Source of the DNA: Streptomyces massasporeus
GTDB taxonomy: Bacteria; Actinomycetota; Actinomycetes; Streptomycetales; Streptomycetaceae
NCBI RefSeq assembly: GCF_014648995.1
Contig: NZ_BMSE01000001.1
Span: forward strand, 372,001 to 436,000
Reading direction: 5' to 3'
DNA: 64,000 bases
The notes below the pieces were generated by a model. That model ran no database searches, was not told the origin of the DNA, and was given only the letters and a program-made list of their open reading frames with translations. This document shows positions 53,436 to 63,855 of the stretch, in pieces. Position numbers and translations under genes: made by a program. The stretch's first letter is position 1, and every line of letters begins with the position of its first letter.

Positions 53436-55904
53436 TCAGGGGCGCGCGAGCCGGGCCGCGAGATAGGGCGCGGTGGCGCTGCGGCGGGTCCTCGCGACCT
53501 TGGCCGGCGGGCCCGCCGCGACCACCCGCCCGCCCGCGTCGCCACCGCCCGGCCCGAGGTCGATGACCCAGTCGGCGGTGACGATCGTGTCCAGGTCGTG
53601 CTCGACGAGGACGACCGTGTTGCCGGCGTCGACGAGCCGGTGCAGCTGCCGCAGCAGCAGCGCGATGTCCGAAGGGTGCAGCCCGGCCGTCGGCTCGTCG
53701 AGCAGGTAGAGCGCGTGCCCGCGGCGGGCTCGCTGCAGTTCGGTGGCGAGTTTGATGCGTTGCGCCTCGCCACCGCTGAGTTCCGTCGCCGGCTGGCCCA
53801 GCCGCAGGTACCCCAGTCCCACCTCGCGCAACGTCTCCAGACTGCGGGAGGCGGCCGGGACGGCGGACAGGAACTCGGCGGCGGCGTCGACGGACAGCGC
53901 CAGCACTTCCGCGATGTTCTTGCCGCGGTAGGCGACTTCCAGTGTTTCGGCGTTGTACCGAGCGCCCCGGCAGGTCGGGCACGGCGCGTAGGTTCCGGGC
54001 AGGAACAGCAGTTCCACCGCGACGAATCCTTCGCCCTGGCAGGTCTCGCACCGTCCTTCGGGCACATTGAAGGAGAATCGCCCGGCCGAGTAGCCGCGCG
54101 CCCTGGCCTCGTCCGTCGCCGCGTACAGCTTGCGCACCGCGTCGAACAGCCCCGTGTACGTGGCCAGGTTGGACCGGGGAGTTCGGCCGATGGGCCGTTG
54201 GTCGACCCGGACCAGCCGGTCGAACGACTCGACCCCCGACGCGTCCTGGACATCGACCTCCAGCTGCGCCTCGTCGGGCTCCTCGGGTTCGAGTCCGAGG
54301 TGGCCGCGGACGACCTCGGCGAGCACCTGCGTCACCAGCGTCGACTTTCCGGAACCGGACACGCCCGTCACCGCCGTCAGTACGCAGAGCGGTACGTCGA
54401 CGGACACGTCGTGCAGATTGTGGCGGGAGACGCCGCTCAGGTGCAGCCAGCCGCGCGGTGTGCGCGGGCGGTGATCGAGCGGCTGGGCGCGCCCGAACAG
54501 GTACTGGCCCGTGGCCGACTCCCCGACCCGCTCAAGACCGGCGACCGGGCCGCTGTACAGCACGCGTCCGCCGCCCTCGCCGGCGCCGGGGCCGATGTCG
54601 ACCACCCAGTCCGCCCGCCGTACGACGTCCATGTCGTGCTCCACGACGAACAGCGAGTTGCCCGCCGCCTTGAGGCGGTCCAGCACGTCCAGCAACGGTT
54701 CCGCGTCAGCCGGGTGCAGGCCCGCGGAGGGCTCGTCGAGGACGTAGACGACGCCGAACAGCCCCGAGCGCAGCTGGGTGGCGATCCGCAGGCGCTGCGC
54801 CTCGCCGGGCGACAGGGTCGTCGAGCGGCGCCCGAGACTGAGATATCCGAGGCCCAGGTCGAGCAGTACGTCGACCCGCGCGACCAGATCGCCGCAGATC
54901 CGGACCGCGACTTCGGTCGTCTCCCCGGAGCGGGCGGTCGACGTGGTGGCGTCGGCCTCGGACCGCCCCGCGACGGGCCGCAGCAGCGCCACTACCTCGG
55001 TGAGCGGCATCGCGTTGATCTCGGCGATGGAACGTCCGGCGAAGGTCACGGCGAGCGCCTCGGGCCGCAGTCCGCTGCCGTGACACTCGGGGCAGGGCAC
55101 ACTCCTGACGAACCGGAGCGCCCGTTCGCGCATCTTCTCGCTCTTGGAGTCGGCGAGGACGTGCATGACGTGCTTGCGGGCGCTCCAGAACTTGCCCTGG
55201 TAGCCGTAGTCGACGCGGTCCTCCTCCGGCTCGATGTACACGGAGGGCTGCTCGTCCGTGTACAGCAGCCAGTCCCGGTCCTTCTTCCTGAGCCTGCGCC
55301 ACGGCCGGTCGATGTCGATCCCCAGGCCGTTCACGACACTGCGCAGGTTGGCGCCCTGCCAGGCGCCCGGCCAGGCGGCGATCGCCCCTTCGCGGATGCT
55401 CAGCGAAGGGTCCGGGACGAGCAGGTCCTCGGCGACGTCGTGCACGACTCCCAGTCCGTGGCAGTTCGGGCAGGCGCCGGCCGCCGTGTTGGGTGAGAAC
55501 GACTCGGCTTCCAGCCGTGCGGCTCGGGGCGGATAGGTGCCGGCGCGGGAGTACAGCATGCGCAGCAGATTGGACAGCGTGGTGATGGTGCCGACCGTCG
55601 AGCGCGCGCTGGGCGACCCGCGTCGCTGCTGCAGAGCCACGGCCGGTGGCAGTCCGGTGATTTCCTGCACGTGCGGTGCGCCGACCTGTTGCAACAGCCT
55701 TCGGGCGTACGGTGCCACGGACTCGAAGTAGCGCCGCTGGGCCTCCGCGTAGAGCGTGCCGAACGCGAGCGAGGACTTGCCCGAACCGGAGACGCCGGTG
55801 AAGGCGACCATCGCGTCCCGCGGAACGTCGACGTCGACGTTCCGCAGGTTGTTCTCACTGGCGCCCCGGACATGCACGAAGGGGTCGGTCGCGTCCTTGT
55901 CCAC
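53436..55904 (-). CDS. UvrA-like ATPase lacking the UvrB-binding domain
   Basis: 822 residues, two ABC ATPase halves. N-terminal Walker A GVSGSGKSSLAFGTLY leads to ALQQRRGSPSARSTVGT, then straight to zinc-type CPNCHGLG and CPECHGSG. Signature STTLSPGEAQRLRIATQL and Walker B VYVLDEPSAGLHP follow. The second half has TGVSGSGKSTL, CETCQGEG/CPTCRGA, ELSGGEAQRIKLATEL and YLLDEPTAGLHP. Canonical UvrA is about 950 residues; the missing part corresponds to the UvrB-binding region. Such short paralogues (UvrA2/DrrC-like) are linked to tolerance of DNA-binding drugs rather than standard repair. GTG 55904. Confidence 0.92.
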   Translation of the reverse strand: MDKDATDPFVHVRGASENNLRNVDVDVPRDAMVAFTGVSGSGKSSLAFGTLYAEAQRRYFESVAPYARRLLQQVGAPHVQEITGLPPAVALQQRRGSPSARSTVGTITTLSNLLRMLYSRAGTYPPRAARLEAESFSPNTAAGACPNCHGLGVVHDVAEDLLVPDPSLSIREGAIAAWPGAWQGANLRSVVNGLGIDIDRPWRRLRKKDRDWLLYTDEQPSVYIEPEEDRVDYGYQGKFWSARKHVMHVLADSKSEKMRERALRFVRSVPCPECHGSGLRPEALAVTFAGRSIAEINAMPLTEVVALLRPVAGRSEADATTSTARSGETTEVAVRICGDLVARVDVLLDLGLGYLSLGRRSTTLSPGEAQRLRIATQLRSGLFGVVYVLDEPSAGLHPADAEPLLDVLDRLKAAGNSLFVVEHDMDVVRRADWVVDIGPGAGEGGGRVLYSGPVAGLERVGESATGQYLFGRAQPLDHRPRTPRGWLHLSGVSRHNLHDVSVDVPLCVLTAVTGVSGSGKSTLVTQVLAEVVRGHLGLEPEEPDEAQLEVDVQDASGVESFDRLVRVDQRPIGRTPRSNLATYTGLFDAVRKLYAATDEARARGYSAGRFSFNVPEGRCETCQGEGFVAVELLFLPGTYAPCPTCRGARYNAETLEVAYRGKNIAEVLALSVDAAAEFLSAVPAASRSLETLREVGLGYLRLGQPATELSGGEAQRIKLATELQRARRGHALYLLDEPTAGLHPSDIALLLRQLHRLVDAGNTVVLVEHDLDTIVTADWVIDLGPGGGDAGGRVVAAGPPAKVARTRRSATAPYLAARLARP

Positions 55905-56008
55905 CGTTCCTGATTACCTGATCGCGCCGGGAACCGCGCGACAGGCGCCGCCACCGGGCCCCGCTCACACGAGCATCCGGGGATTCCCGAATCCATTGGA
56001 GAGTGCGG

Positions 56009-56548
56009 TCAGGCGGCGAAGGAGGCGAGCAGTTCGTTGTACTGCTTGGCGGCGGTGGTCAGGTTCTGGTCGGAGAGGCCGAAGGCCGTGCCGTACAGCT
56101 TGACCATCGGCTGGATGTCGAACTGGCACAGCCGCAGGGTCGCGTGCCAGTTGCTGAGGAGGGTCTCGATGGTGGCCTGGTTCGAGCCTTCGGGGGTGTA
56201 GTGGTCGGCGGGGACGCCGGCGGTGACGGCGACGACGGCCTTCTTGCCGGCCAGCTGTGAGGGCGAACCGTCCATGGTGAAGGCCCAGCCGAGGGTGAAG
56301 ACCTTGTCCTGCCACTGCTTGAACAGAGGAGTGGTGTTGTACCAGTACACCGGGTGCTGGAAGACGATCACATCGTGCTCGGCCAGCAGCGCCTGCTCGG
56401 CGTCGGCGTCGATCTGGAAGTCAGGGTAGGCGGCGTAGAGGTCGTGCACGGTGACATGGGCCAGCTCGCGGACGGCGTCCACCAGGGCCCGGTTGGCCTT
56501 CGACTGGGACAGGTCGGGGTGTCCTACGACAAGGAGAACCTTGGACAT
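56009..56548 (-). CDS. NAD(P)H-dependent quinone-type oxidoreductase, flavodoxin fold
   Basis: 179 residues. Flavodoxin_2 family: MSKVLLVVGHPDLSQSKANR, FQHPVYWYNTTPLFKQWQDK, FTLGWAFTMDG, AVTAGVPADHYTPEG. These bind FMN or FAD and reduce quinones or act as KefF-like partners. ATG 56548. The aldo/keto reductase gene upstream on the same strand ends 84 bp before it, so co-transcription is possible. Confidence 0.92.
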   Translation of the reverse strand: MSKVLLVVGHPDLSQSKANRALVDAVRELAHVTVHDLYAAYPDFQIDADAEQALLAEHDVIVFQHPVYWYNTTPLFKQWQDKVFTLGWAFTMDGSPSQLAGKKAVVAVTAGVPADHYTPEGSNQATIETLLSNWHATLRLCQFDIQPMVKLYGTAFGLSDQNLTTAAKQYNELLASFAA

Positions 56549-56632
56549 GATCAGGAGCCTCTTCAGTGATCAGGGGTATGGGTGACGGATGCGTCGGTGG
56601 GTGTGACGGGTCTGGGATTCGCCGAGGCGTGA

Positions 56633-57613
<981 letters not shown>

Positions 57614-57995
57614 CAGGTACTCCTCGTCGTGACGGCCGTCAGGCCGATCGGTGGTCATGATCAGTGAGGTGCGCAACCGGCTGGCGGACTGTCCTCGGGT
57701 GGTCCGCGCGCCGCCGGCACGGGCACCGTTGCCCGGTCGGCCGGTCAGCTGCCGAAGGTCCACCCCGAGGCGGCTTCCGGCTCGGCCGGGGGTGCGGGGC
57801 GTCCTGCCCAGCAGCGGGGTTCGTCGTAGGCCGGCGCCGACGAGATCAACGCCGTGGTCGCCGGTCATGCGCTTCCTCCAGGCGGCCCGGGCCGTCCGTG
57901 AGGGATTCGGGCCGACCGCTGTCAGGAAGGGGCTGACGCCGGTGTTGCCAAGGACAGGTGGCGGGAGATCCGCGGGCGGAACCGGCTGCGCCGCG
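57614..57995. other. Intergenic stretch, nothing recognised
   Basis: Contains the promoter region of the aldo/keto reductase and the 3' flank of the deazaflavin-dependent gene. Open frames here show no family features or ribosome sites. Confidence 0.4.
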
Positions 57996-58478
57996 TCAGT
58001 GCTCCCGGGCCGCCGGCTCCAGAACGAGGACCGGGATCTCGCGGTCCGTGTTCTTCTGGTACTCGGCGTAGTCGGGGAACGCCTCGACGGCCCGGGCCCA
58101 CCACAGCGCCTTCTCCTCCCCGCTCACCTCGCGTGCCAGCATGTCCTGGCGCACCGGGCCGTCCTGTAGCTCGACCCGGGGGTCGGCCACCGCGTTGTGG
58201 TACCAGACCGGGTGCTTGGGGGCTCCTGCCATGGAGGCGATGACGGCGTAGGAGCCGTCGTGCTCCACCCGCATGACCGGGGTCTTGCGGATCTTGCCGC
58301 TCTTCGCGCCCAGGGTGGTCAGGATGACGACGGGCAGGTCCCGGAGCCTCTCGTCCTCTTCCCGCGCGACCAGGACACTCAGCGTCGTTCCCTGCGTACC
58401 GCCGGAGCTTTCGTACAGCTCCACCTGGTCACGTACAAACTGCGCCTTGCTCGGCTCGTACTCCCCTTTGAGGGGCAT
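57996..58478 (-). CDS. F420/deazaflavin-dependent nitroreductase-like protein
   Basis: 160 residues of the DDN-like (DUF385) split-barrel family: [20 protein letters not shown] binds F420 or flavin, then [20 protein letters not shown] and [13 protein letters not shown]. Members in actinomycetes reduce quinones or nitro compounds with F420H2. ATG 58478, GGAG 9 nt upstream. Confidence 0.92.
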   Translation of the reverse strand: MPLKGEYEPSKAQFVRDQVELYESSGGTQGTTLSVLVAREEDERLRDLPVVILTTLGAKSGKIRKTPVMRVEHDGSYAVIASMAGAPKHPVWYHNAVADPRVELQDGPVRQDMLAREVSGEEKALWWARAVEAFPDYAEYQKNTDREIPVLVLEPAAREH

Positions 58479-58551
58479 GCTGACACTCTCCGTGCTGTCG
58501 AAACGCACCCGGCGCTGTCCTGCGCACCAGCCGGGGTGCGGGGCATGGTGC

Positions 58552-59397
58552 TCAGGCGTGGGCGTCGTCGTAGGCCAGGCTGCCGCCCAGCTCGCGGGAC
58601 GCCTCGGCCTGGGCGAGGAGCTCCTCCGCCTTGGCCTTGGCGGCCTCGATGGCGTCCGCACCGGCGACGAAGCGCTGCAGGGGCTTGTCCTGGCCGGCGA
58701 TGGTGAGCAGGGCGCGGGCGAGCTTGGCGGGGTCGCCGGGCTGCTTGCCGTTCATGCTCTTCATGCCCTCGATCCTCGGGGCGGTGCGCGGGGCGTAGTC
58801 CTCGATGGACAGCTCGGGCCAGGTGGTGGAGCCGTCCACGAGGAGTTCGGTGCGGAAGTAGCCGGGCTCCACGATCGTGGTGTGGATGTTGTACGGCTCG
58901 ACGTCGTAGCGGAGGGACTCCATCCAGCCCTCTTCCGCGAACTTGGAGGCCGCGTAGGCGGAGGTGAATTCCATGCCGACCAGTCCGGCCGTCGAGGTGA
59001 TGGTGATGACGTGGCCGGCGCGCTGCCTCCGCAGGATCGGCAGGACGGCGCGGGTGACGTTCATCGGGCCGAAGAGGTTCGTCTCGAACTGCCGGCGCAT
59101 CTGCGAGGGCGAGATCTCCTCGAAGTAGCCGGTGAAGAGGTTCCCGGCGTTGTTGATCAGTACGTCGATGCGGCCGAAGTGGTCGACGGCGGCCTGCGCG
59201 GCGGCCTCGGCGTCCTCGATGCTGGTGACGTCCAGCGTTGTGACCAGCAGGTTGTCCTGCGGCCCGCCGAGGGTCTTCTCGACCTCCTCGGGGCGGCGGC
59301 CGGTGGCGACGACCTGGTGGCCGGCGGCGAGGGCCTCGCGGACGATGTCCGTGCCCAGACCGCGTCCGGCGCCGGTGACGAAAATGACCTTGCTCAT
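58552..59397 (-). CDS. Short-chain dehydrogenase/reductase
   Basis: 281 residues, classical [17 protein letters not shown] (NAD(P) binding), [13 protein letters not shown], catalytic Ser in [10 protein letters not shown] and Tyr-Lys in [12 protein letters not shown], then the [10 protein letters not shown] block. Divergent from an XRE/MmyB-type regulator, which probably controls it. ATG 59397. Confidence 0.94.
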   Translation of the reverse strand: MSKVIFVTGAGRGLGTDIVREALAAGHQVVATGRRPEEVEKTLGGPQDNLLVTTLDVTSIEDAEAAAQAAVDHFGRIDVLINNAGNLFTGYFEEISPSQMRRQFETNLFGPMNVTRAVLPILRRQRAGHVITITSTAGLVGMEFTSAYAASKFAEEGWMESLRYDVEPYNIHTTIVEPGYFRTELLVDGSTTWPELSIEDYAPRTAPRIEGMKSMNGKQPGDPAKLARALLTIAGQDKPLQRFVAGADAIEAAKAKAEELLAQAEASRELGGSLAYDDAHA

Positions 59398-59554
59398 GGG
59401 GGTCCTGGCTCTTGTCGGGGCGCCGTGGTCGGGCACCCGGTGTGTGCGGGGGCGTGCGGCCCGCCCGGCGGCACGAGCGCCGCCGTGTCCGGGCCGTTCA
59501 CACCGTCGTGGGCGGTGCACCACCAACAGAACCGGTTGTCACGGGAGTGTGGGA

Positions 59555-59588
59555 GTCCCTGATGAGGGGGTCACTGACAGGGACCCCC
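59555..59588. promoter_or_regulatory. Nested inverted repeats between SDR and regulator
   Basis: GTCCCTG/CAGGGAC (59555-59561, 59578-59584) and GGGGGTC/GACCCCC (59566-59572, 59582-59588) interleave 33-66 bp before the regulator start. Likely operator. Confidence 0.45.
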
Positions 59589-59620
59589 AACCCGCCGGAT
59601 GCGCTCGTAGAGTGAAACGC

Positions 59621-60580
59621 ATGGCAGGCAGAAACGACCCCAACGGCACCAACCGCGACATCCGCGACGATTTCCGCGCGGAGATCCGGGAATTCCTCGG
59701 CACGCGACGGGCCAGGGTCACCCCTGAACAGGCCGGACTGCCCCTGTACGGCGGAGAGCGCCGACGAGTCACCGGGCTGCGCCGTGAGGAGGTCGCCCTC
59801 CTCGCGGGCATCTCCAGCGAGTACTACACACGGCTGGAGCGCGGCAACGCCACCGGCGTCTCCGAGAGCGTCATCGAAGGCATCGCCCAAGCGCTTCAGC
59901 TCGACGAGGCCGAACGCATCCACCTGCTCGACCTCCTGCGCGGCGCCGGCACCACCCGTCCGCCACGCCGCCGCCCGGCGCAGCAGCGCGTGCGGCCCGC
60001 AGTGCAGCGCGTCCTCGACTCCATGGCCGGAACACCCGCGTTCATCCTCAGCGGACGCGGGGACATCCTGGCCGCCAACCACCTCGGGCGCGCCCTGTTC
60101 TCCCCCGTCTACGCCGACCCGGTACGGCCGCCGAACAACGCCCGGTTCGTCTTCCTCAGCCCGCACGCGACCGAGTTCTTCCGCCACTGGGACGAAGTCG
60201 CGGGCGACACCGTCGCCATGCTGCGCGCCGAAGCAGGCCGCGATCTCTACGACCGGCGGCTCACGGACCTGATCGGCGAACTGTCCACCCGTAGCGAGGA
60301 ATTCCGTCGCCGCTGGGCGGCCCACAACGTCCGCATGCACACCACCGGCGTGAAACTCCTCCACCACCCGGTCGTCGGCGACCTCGACCTGCCCTTCGAA
60401 ACCTTCCCACTCGGGGACGGCCCCAGGCAGTTCCTCCTCACCTACACCGCCGAGCCCGACTCACCCTCTCAGGACGCCCTCGACCTGCTGGCCAGTTGGG
60501 CCGCAGCCAACGACGACATCGAGCGGTCCGCTTCGGCCGACGACTCCCGGTCGGCCGACTCGTCCGAGACACCCGACTGA
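59621..60580 (+). CDS. XRE-family regulator with MmyB-like ligand domain
   Basis: 319 residues. Helix-turn-helix about 40-95 (GLRREEVALLAGISSEYYTR then LERGNATGVSESVIEGIAQA) and a C-terminal MLTR/MmyB-type PAS-like domain with FILSGRGDILAANHLGRALF and RFVFLSPHATEFFRHW. In Streptomyces such regulators usually control a divergent SDR or oxidoreductase, as here. ATG 59621. Confidence 0.93.
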   Translation: MAGRNDPNGTNRDIRDDFRAEIREFLGTRRARVTPEQAGLPLYGGERRRVTGLRREEVALLAGISSEYYTRLERGNATGVSESVIEGIAQALQLDEAERIHLLDLLRGAGTTRPPRRRPAQQRVRPAVQRVLDSMAGTPAFILSGRGDILAANHLGRALFSPVYADPVRPPNNARFVFLSPHATEFFRHWDEVAGDTVAMLRAEAGRDLYDRRLTDLIGELSTRSEEFRRRWAAHNVRMHTTGVKLLHHPVVGDLDLPFETFPLGDGPRQFLLTYTAEPDSPSQDALDLLASWAAANDDIERSASADDSRSADSSETPD

Positions 60581-60696
60581 CCGACCCGCCACGCGAGTCG
60601 ATCCGCGAAGTCGTCAACGGCTCCGACAGCGCGGCACGGTCCGCCGTGTTCCGTGTCCGCCTCGTCTTCACGACCGTCGGGCGCAGCCGAGGAGAC

Positions 60697-60886
60697 GTGA
60701 GCGACATCCACGAGGAAGACCGGCCAGGCCGGCTCTCCATCCGGCACGCAGTGGTGGACGGCATCCTTGTCGTGACCGTGCGCGGCGAGATCGACCACGA
60801 CGTCAAGGACGTCCTGAGCGAGGCGCTGCTGCCCTAGGGAGGCGCGATGCCGCCGCGGATCGTGGCGGACCTCAGACTTGATGCAG
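60697..60886 (+). pseudogene. STAS-domain anti-sigma antagonist remnant
   Basis: GTG 60697 reads MSDIHEEDRPGRLSIRHAVV, DGILVVTVRGEIDHDVKDVL, SEALLP and then a TAG at 60835. In the same frame the expected family continuation PPRIVADL follows (60850 on) before the homology ends near 60886. So there is an internal amber and a lost C-terminal half including the phosphorylatable Ser region. Confidence 0.65.
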
Positions 60887-61035
60887 CTGCGCCGGTGCGG
60901 TTGACCGTGAGGGGTGCAACAGCTGTGGTGCCATCGCTGAAGCACTTCGAGGCTGGGCGGCGTCATCGAACAGCTCCCAGAGCTGCCTGGCTGACCCCCG
61001 AGGCCGGCCAGTGTCCAAGGGGACGCGGCCAACGT

Positions 61036-61428
61036 TCACCAGGCGGTCGCGTCCGGGCCAGGGCCTTGCGGCGGGCGCTCGCTCTGTGGCAGACCGTCGA
61101 CGACCAGGTCGTAGGAGTGCTCGACCGCATCGTTGATCAGCTGCTTCGTGATGCCCCGCCCGGGCCCCAGCGTTATCCAGTGGCTCTTGTCGAGGTAGCG
61201 GCCCGGGGTGATCGAGGCGTAGCCGCGCTCCAGTGCCCGCGCGTGCTCGGGCTCGCACTTGACCGTGATGATCTGTTCGTCCGGGTCGTCGGTGACGATC
61301 AGGAACACCTTGTCCACGACCTTGTACACGTCGAGTCCGGGGGTGAAGGGGCGTCCGTGGCTGACGTCGGGGAGGGCGAGGGCCGCCTTGCTGGCGGTGT
61401 CCTGGAGGCGGTCACCGGCCGCGCTCAC
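61036..61428 (-). CDS. MmcQ/YjbR-family protein, second of tandem pair
   Basis: 130 residues: LPDVSHGRPFTPGLDVYKVV, DKVFLIVTDD, VKCEPEHARALERGYASITP, GRYLDKSHWITLGPGRGI. CyaY-like fold; DNA-binding is suggested for the family without a known role. GTG 61428 overlaps the stop of the preceding paralogue (GTGA), so translation is coupled. Confidence 0.88.
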   Translation of the reverse strand: MSAAGDRLQDTASKAALALPDVSHGRPFTPGLDVYKVVDKVFLIVTDDPDEQIITVKCEPEHARALERGYASITPGRYLDKSHWITLGPGRGITKQLINDAVEHSYDLVVDGLPQSERPPQGPGPDATAW

Positions 61429-61820
61429 CGGGCCGCCCGCGTGCTGGTGCCGTAGCTGTGCGGGTCGACGGGCTGCTCGGCCTTGGCCAAGTGGGCGACG
61501 ACGAGCAGGTAGGAGTCGGTGACGAGCTCCCTGACGAGCTTCTTGTCGATGCCTGTCCCGCCCTCGAGCGTGATCCAGTGTCGCTTGTTCATGTGGTAGC
61601 CGGGGGTGATGTGGCTGTTGTGTTCCCGGAGAGCGCGGGCCTCGCCGGGGTCCGCCTTGAGGATCACCACGGGGCGCCCGGGGACCTCGGTCATCAGCAT
61701 GAACACCTTGCCTCGTACCTTGAAGACCTCCCAGTCCGGGCCGAAGGGATGCTCCAGCAGCGCTCCGGGAAGTTCCTCCGCGCATTCGGCGGCGAGGGTC
61801 TGCAGGGCCGATCCGTTCAC
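61425..61820 (-). CDS. MmcQ/YjbR-family protein, first of tandem pair
   Basis: 131 residues with the same layout as its neighbour: HPFGPDWEVFKVRGKVFMLM, LKADPGEARALREHNSHITP, GYHMNKRHWITLEGGTGIDK. GTG 61820 has AAGGA 8 nt upstream. Divergent from an AraC regulator with 117 bp between starts. Confidence 0.88.
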   Translation of the reverse strand: MNGSALQTLAAECAEELPGALLEHPFGPDWEVFKVRGKVFMLMTEVPGRPVVILKADPGEARALREHNSHITPGYHMNKRHWITLEGGTGIDKKLVRELVTDSYLLVVAHLAKAEQPVDPHSYGTSTRAAR

Positions 61821-61937
61821 GAGTGTTTCCTTTCTCGGGTGGTGGCCGGCGCAGGGGCGTCGGCCGAGGGACGCGGCCGGCACGCCCCATTCTTTTCCCT
61901 GAAGCGGGCGAAACGGGCGGTAGGCTGCGGACACGTG

Positions 61938-62879
61938 ATGGTCGAGATGCGACACCCCAGGCGCTCCCCACGCGTCGGACGCAGCGGGCAGGCCGCGGTT
62001 CCGCTGTACGGTTTCCAGCCCCCGGTCGGCACTCCGTACGGCCTTGAGGTGAGCACCGTCGAGGACTTCTTCGCCGAGCACGACGACTGGCCGTGGAATC
62101 CGCCCCGTCCGGGCCGTGCCACCTTCCACTACCTGATCCTGGTGACCGAGGGTGAGCTGCTCCACGATGTCGACCACGTCACGCGGACCGTCGCATGCGG
62201 CCAGTGGCTGTGGGTGCGTCCCGGGCACGCGCAGTGCTGGCATCCGCCGGGCGCCGCCCGCGGCCCGTTCATCCTGTTCGAGCCGGACGTGCTGACGTCC
62301 GACGCCGCCCGCCTGCTGGCCCCGCTCACCGCGCACGAGGCCCCTGCCGTTCTCAGCCCGCACCCCGATGACGCGGCCTGGCTTCGGCATACGGCGCTCC
62401 AGCTTTTGGACGAGCACCGTGCACTGGGGCGCCGCCGGCTCGACGTCCACCACGCCCTGCGGCGCAGCCTGCTCGAATCGCTGCTGCTGCGCCTTGCCAA
62501 CTCCCCGGATGTCACCCCCACCGGCGCGTTGGCGGGCGGCACGGGCCGCAGGGACACGTACGCGCGGTTCGTGGACGCCCTGGAATTGCACTTCCGGGAA
62601 CTGCACCGGGCTGCGGACTATGCCGGGCTGCTCGGCTGTTCGGTTCGTACCCTGAGCCGCGCGGCCCGGGACGCCACCGGCAAGGGGGTGCGTGAGGTCA
62701 TCGACGAGCGGCGGCTGCTCGAAGCCCGGCGCCTGCTGGGAGGTGCCGGTTGGGACGCCCGGGCTGTGGCCGTCCATCTCGGGTTCACCGATCCCGCGAA
62801 CTTCGGCCGCTTCTTCCGTGGCCACACCGGTCTCACCCCGGCCGCCTTCGCGGCCCGCGAAGCCAGGACCGGCATGTGA
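61938..62879 (+). CDS. AraC-family transcriptional regulator
   Basis: 313 residues. N-terminal cupin-like sensor (YLILVTEGELLHDVDHVTRT, QWLWVRPGHAQCWHPPG) and C-terminal double helix-turn-helix with GLLGCSVRTLSRAARDATGK and VAVHLGFTDPANFGRFFRGH. Likely regulator of the divergent YjbR pair. GTG 61935 directly precedes ATG 61938; either may be used. Confidence 0.92.
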   Translation: MVEMRHPRRSPRVGRSGQAAVPLYGFQPPVGTPYGLEVSTVEDFFAEHDDWPWNPPRPGRATFHYLILVTEGELLHDVDHVTRTVACGQWLWVRPGHAQCWHPPGAARGPFILFEPDVLTSDAARLLAPLTAHEAPAVLSPHPDDAAWLRHTALQLLDEHRALGRRRLDVHHALRRSLLESLLLRLANSPDVTPTGALAGGTGRRDTYARFVDALELHFRELHRAADYAGLLGCSVRTLSRAARDATGKGVREVIDERRLLEARRLLGGAGWDARAVAVHLGFTDPANFGRFFRGHTGLTPAAFAAREARTGM

Positions 62880-63013
62880 GGCGGGCGCGGCACAAGCCCG
62901 CGTCCCCGCGGCCGCCACGGCCTTGATCGCGTCCGGAACGGGGGCCGGCCGGGGCCGGCCGCCTCCTTCGATCGCCGGCTGACTGGCCGGGGTGCGTCAC
63001 CTTGGATCCCTGG

Positions 63014-63445
63014 TCAGGACGCGATCGCGTCTGTCGCGGTCTGGGCGAACGCCCAGTTGGAGTGCACGATGCGCCACTCGCCGTCGATCAGCCGGTACGC
63101 CTCGGTGGCGTTCCAGGCGCGCAACTGCCGCTCGTTGCCGCTGTCGTCGAGCACGTAGGTGTTCAGGTTGTAGGCCAGGAGGGCGAAGTCACCGCCGTCG
63201 CTGATGTGCACGAGGGGGTTGAGGTACTCGTTGCGCACGATGTGCGGGTTGGAGTAGATCGCCTCGATGTGGGCGACGGCCGCGTCGCGGCCGACGACCA
63301 GGTCCTTTTCGATGGGGTCGAAGTAGCTGATCTCTTCGGCGTAGTTGTCAAGGTAGCCGCGGTTGTCGCCGACGCTCCACCGCTCGTTGAAGGACTTCTC
63401 CCGTTCCAGGATGGTCTTGCTGATTTCTTCCTTGTTGACGCCCAT
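63014..63445 (-). CDS. SnoaL/NTF2-like (ketosteroid isomerase fold) protein
   Basis: 143 residues: EREKSFNERWSVGDNRGYLD, YFDPIEKDLVVGRDAAVAHI, VHISDGGDFALLAYNLNTYV, WNATEAYRLIDGEWRIVHSN. Cone-shaped NTF2-like fold used by isomerases, dehydratases and many orphan proteins. ATG 63445 with AAGGAG 7 nt upstream. The upstream gene is a deleted alcohol dehydrogenase on the same strand. Confidence 0.9.
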   Translation of the reverse strand: MGVNKEEISKTILEREKSFNERWSVGDNRGYLDNYAEEISYFDPIEKDLVVGRDAAVAHIEAIYSNPHIVRNEYLNPLVHISDGGDFALLAYNLNTYVLDDSGNERQLRAWNATEAYRLIDGEWRIVHSNWAFAQTATDAIAS

Positions 63446-63513
63446 GACAGTCTCCTTTCGTGCATGCCGCCGTCGGCCGGCCGGCTCCGGCCGGCGGCGG
63501 ATGGGTGTGTTTC

Positions 63514-63855
63514 TCAGTCGTCGAGCAGCACCCCGGGCTTGGTCGGCGTCGTGCCGGCCTCGACATCGGCCTCGCGCAGCTGATCCAGACCGTGGTGGAC
63601 CTTCTCGACCGGGGCCTTGAGCCGCCCGGCGGCGATGGCGTGCAGTTGCTGCTGGAACACCTGCGCGGGCAGGTCGGTGGTGACCTCGGACTCGTTGACG
63701 CTGAACGCCTTCACCTTGATGCGCACCCATCCGGGCTGCGGCTCGGGCATCGGCAGCGTGGTGACCTCACGGGCATCCAGGCCGCCGGGCTGAGTGACGA
63801 CGACCGCTCGCATCGTCGCAGATGCGGCGCCTGCGGATGCTGCGCGTTGGCCCAT
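63514..63855 (-). pseudogene. Zinc-type alcohol dehydrogenase/quinone reductase with internal deletion
   Basis: 113 residues from ATG 63855 (AAGGA upstream). The N-terminus is MDR-like (MRAVVVTQPGGLDAREVTTL, GWVRIKVKAFSVNESEV). It then jumps directly to a C-terminal MDR segment (LPAQVFQQQLHAIAAGRLKA, PVEKVHHGLDQLREADVEAG). The catalytic core and the cofactor-binding Rossmann domain, about 200-250 residues, are missing, yet the frame is kept. Cannot be an active reductase. Confidence 0.8.
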
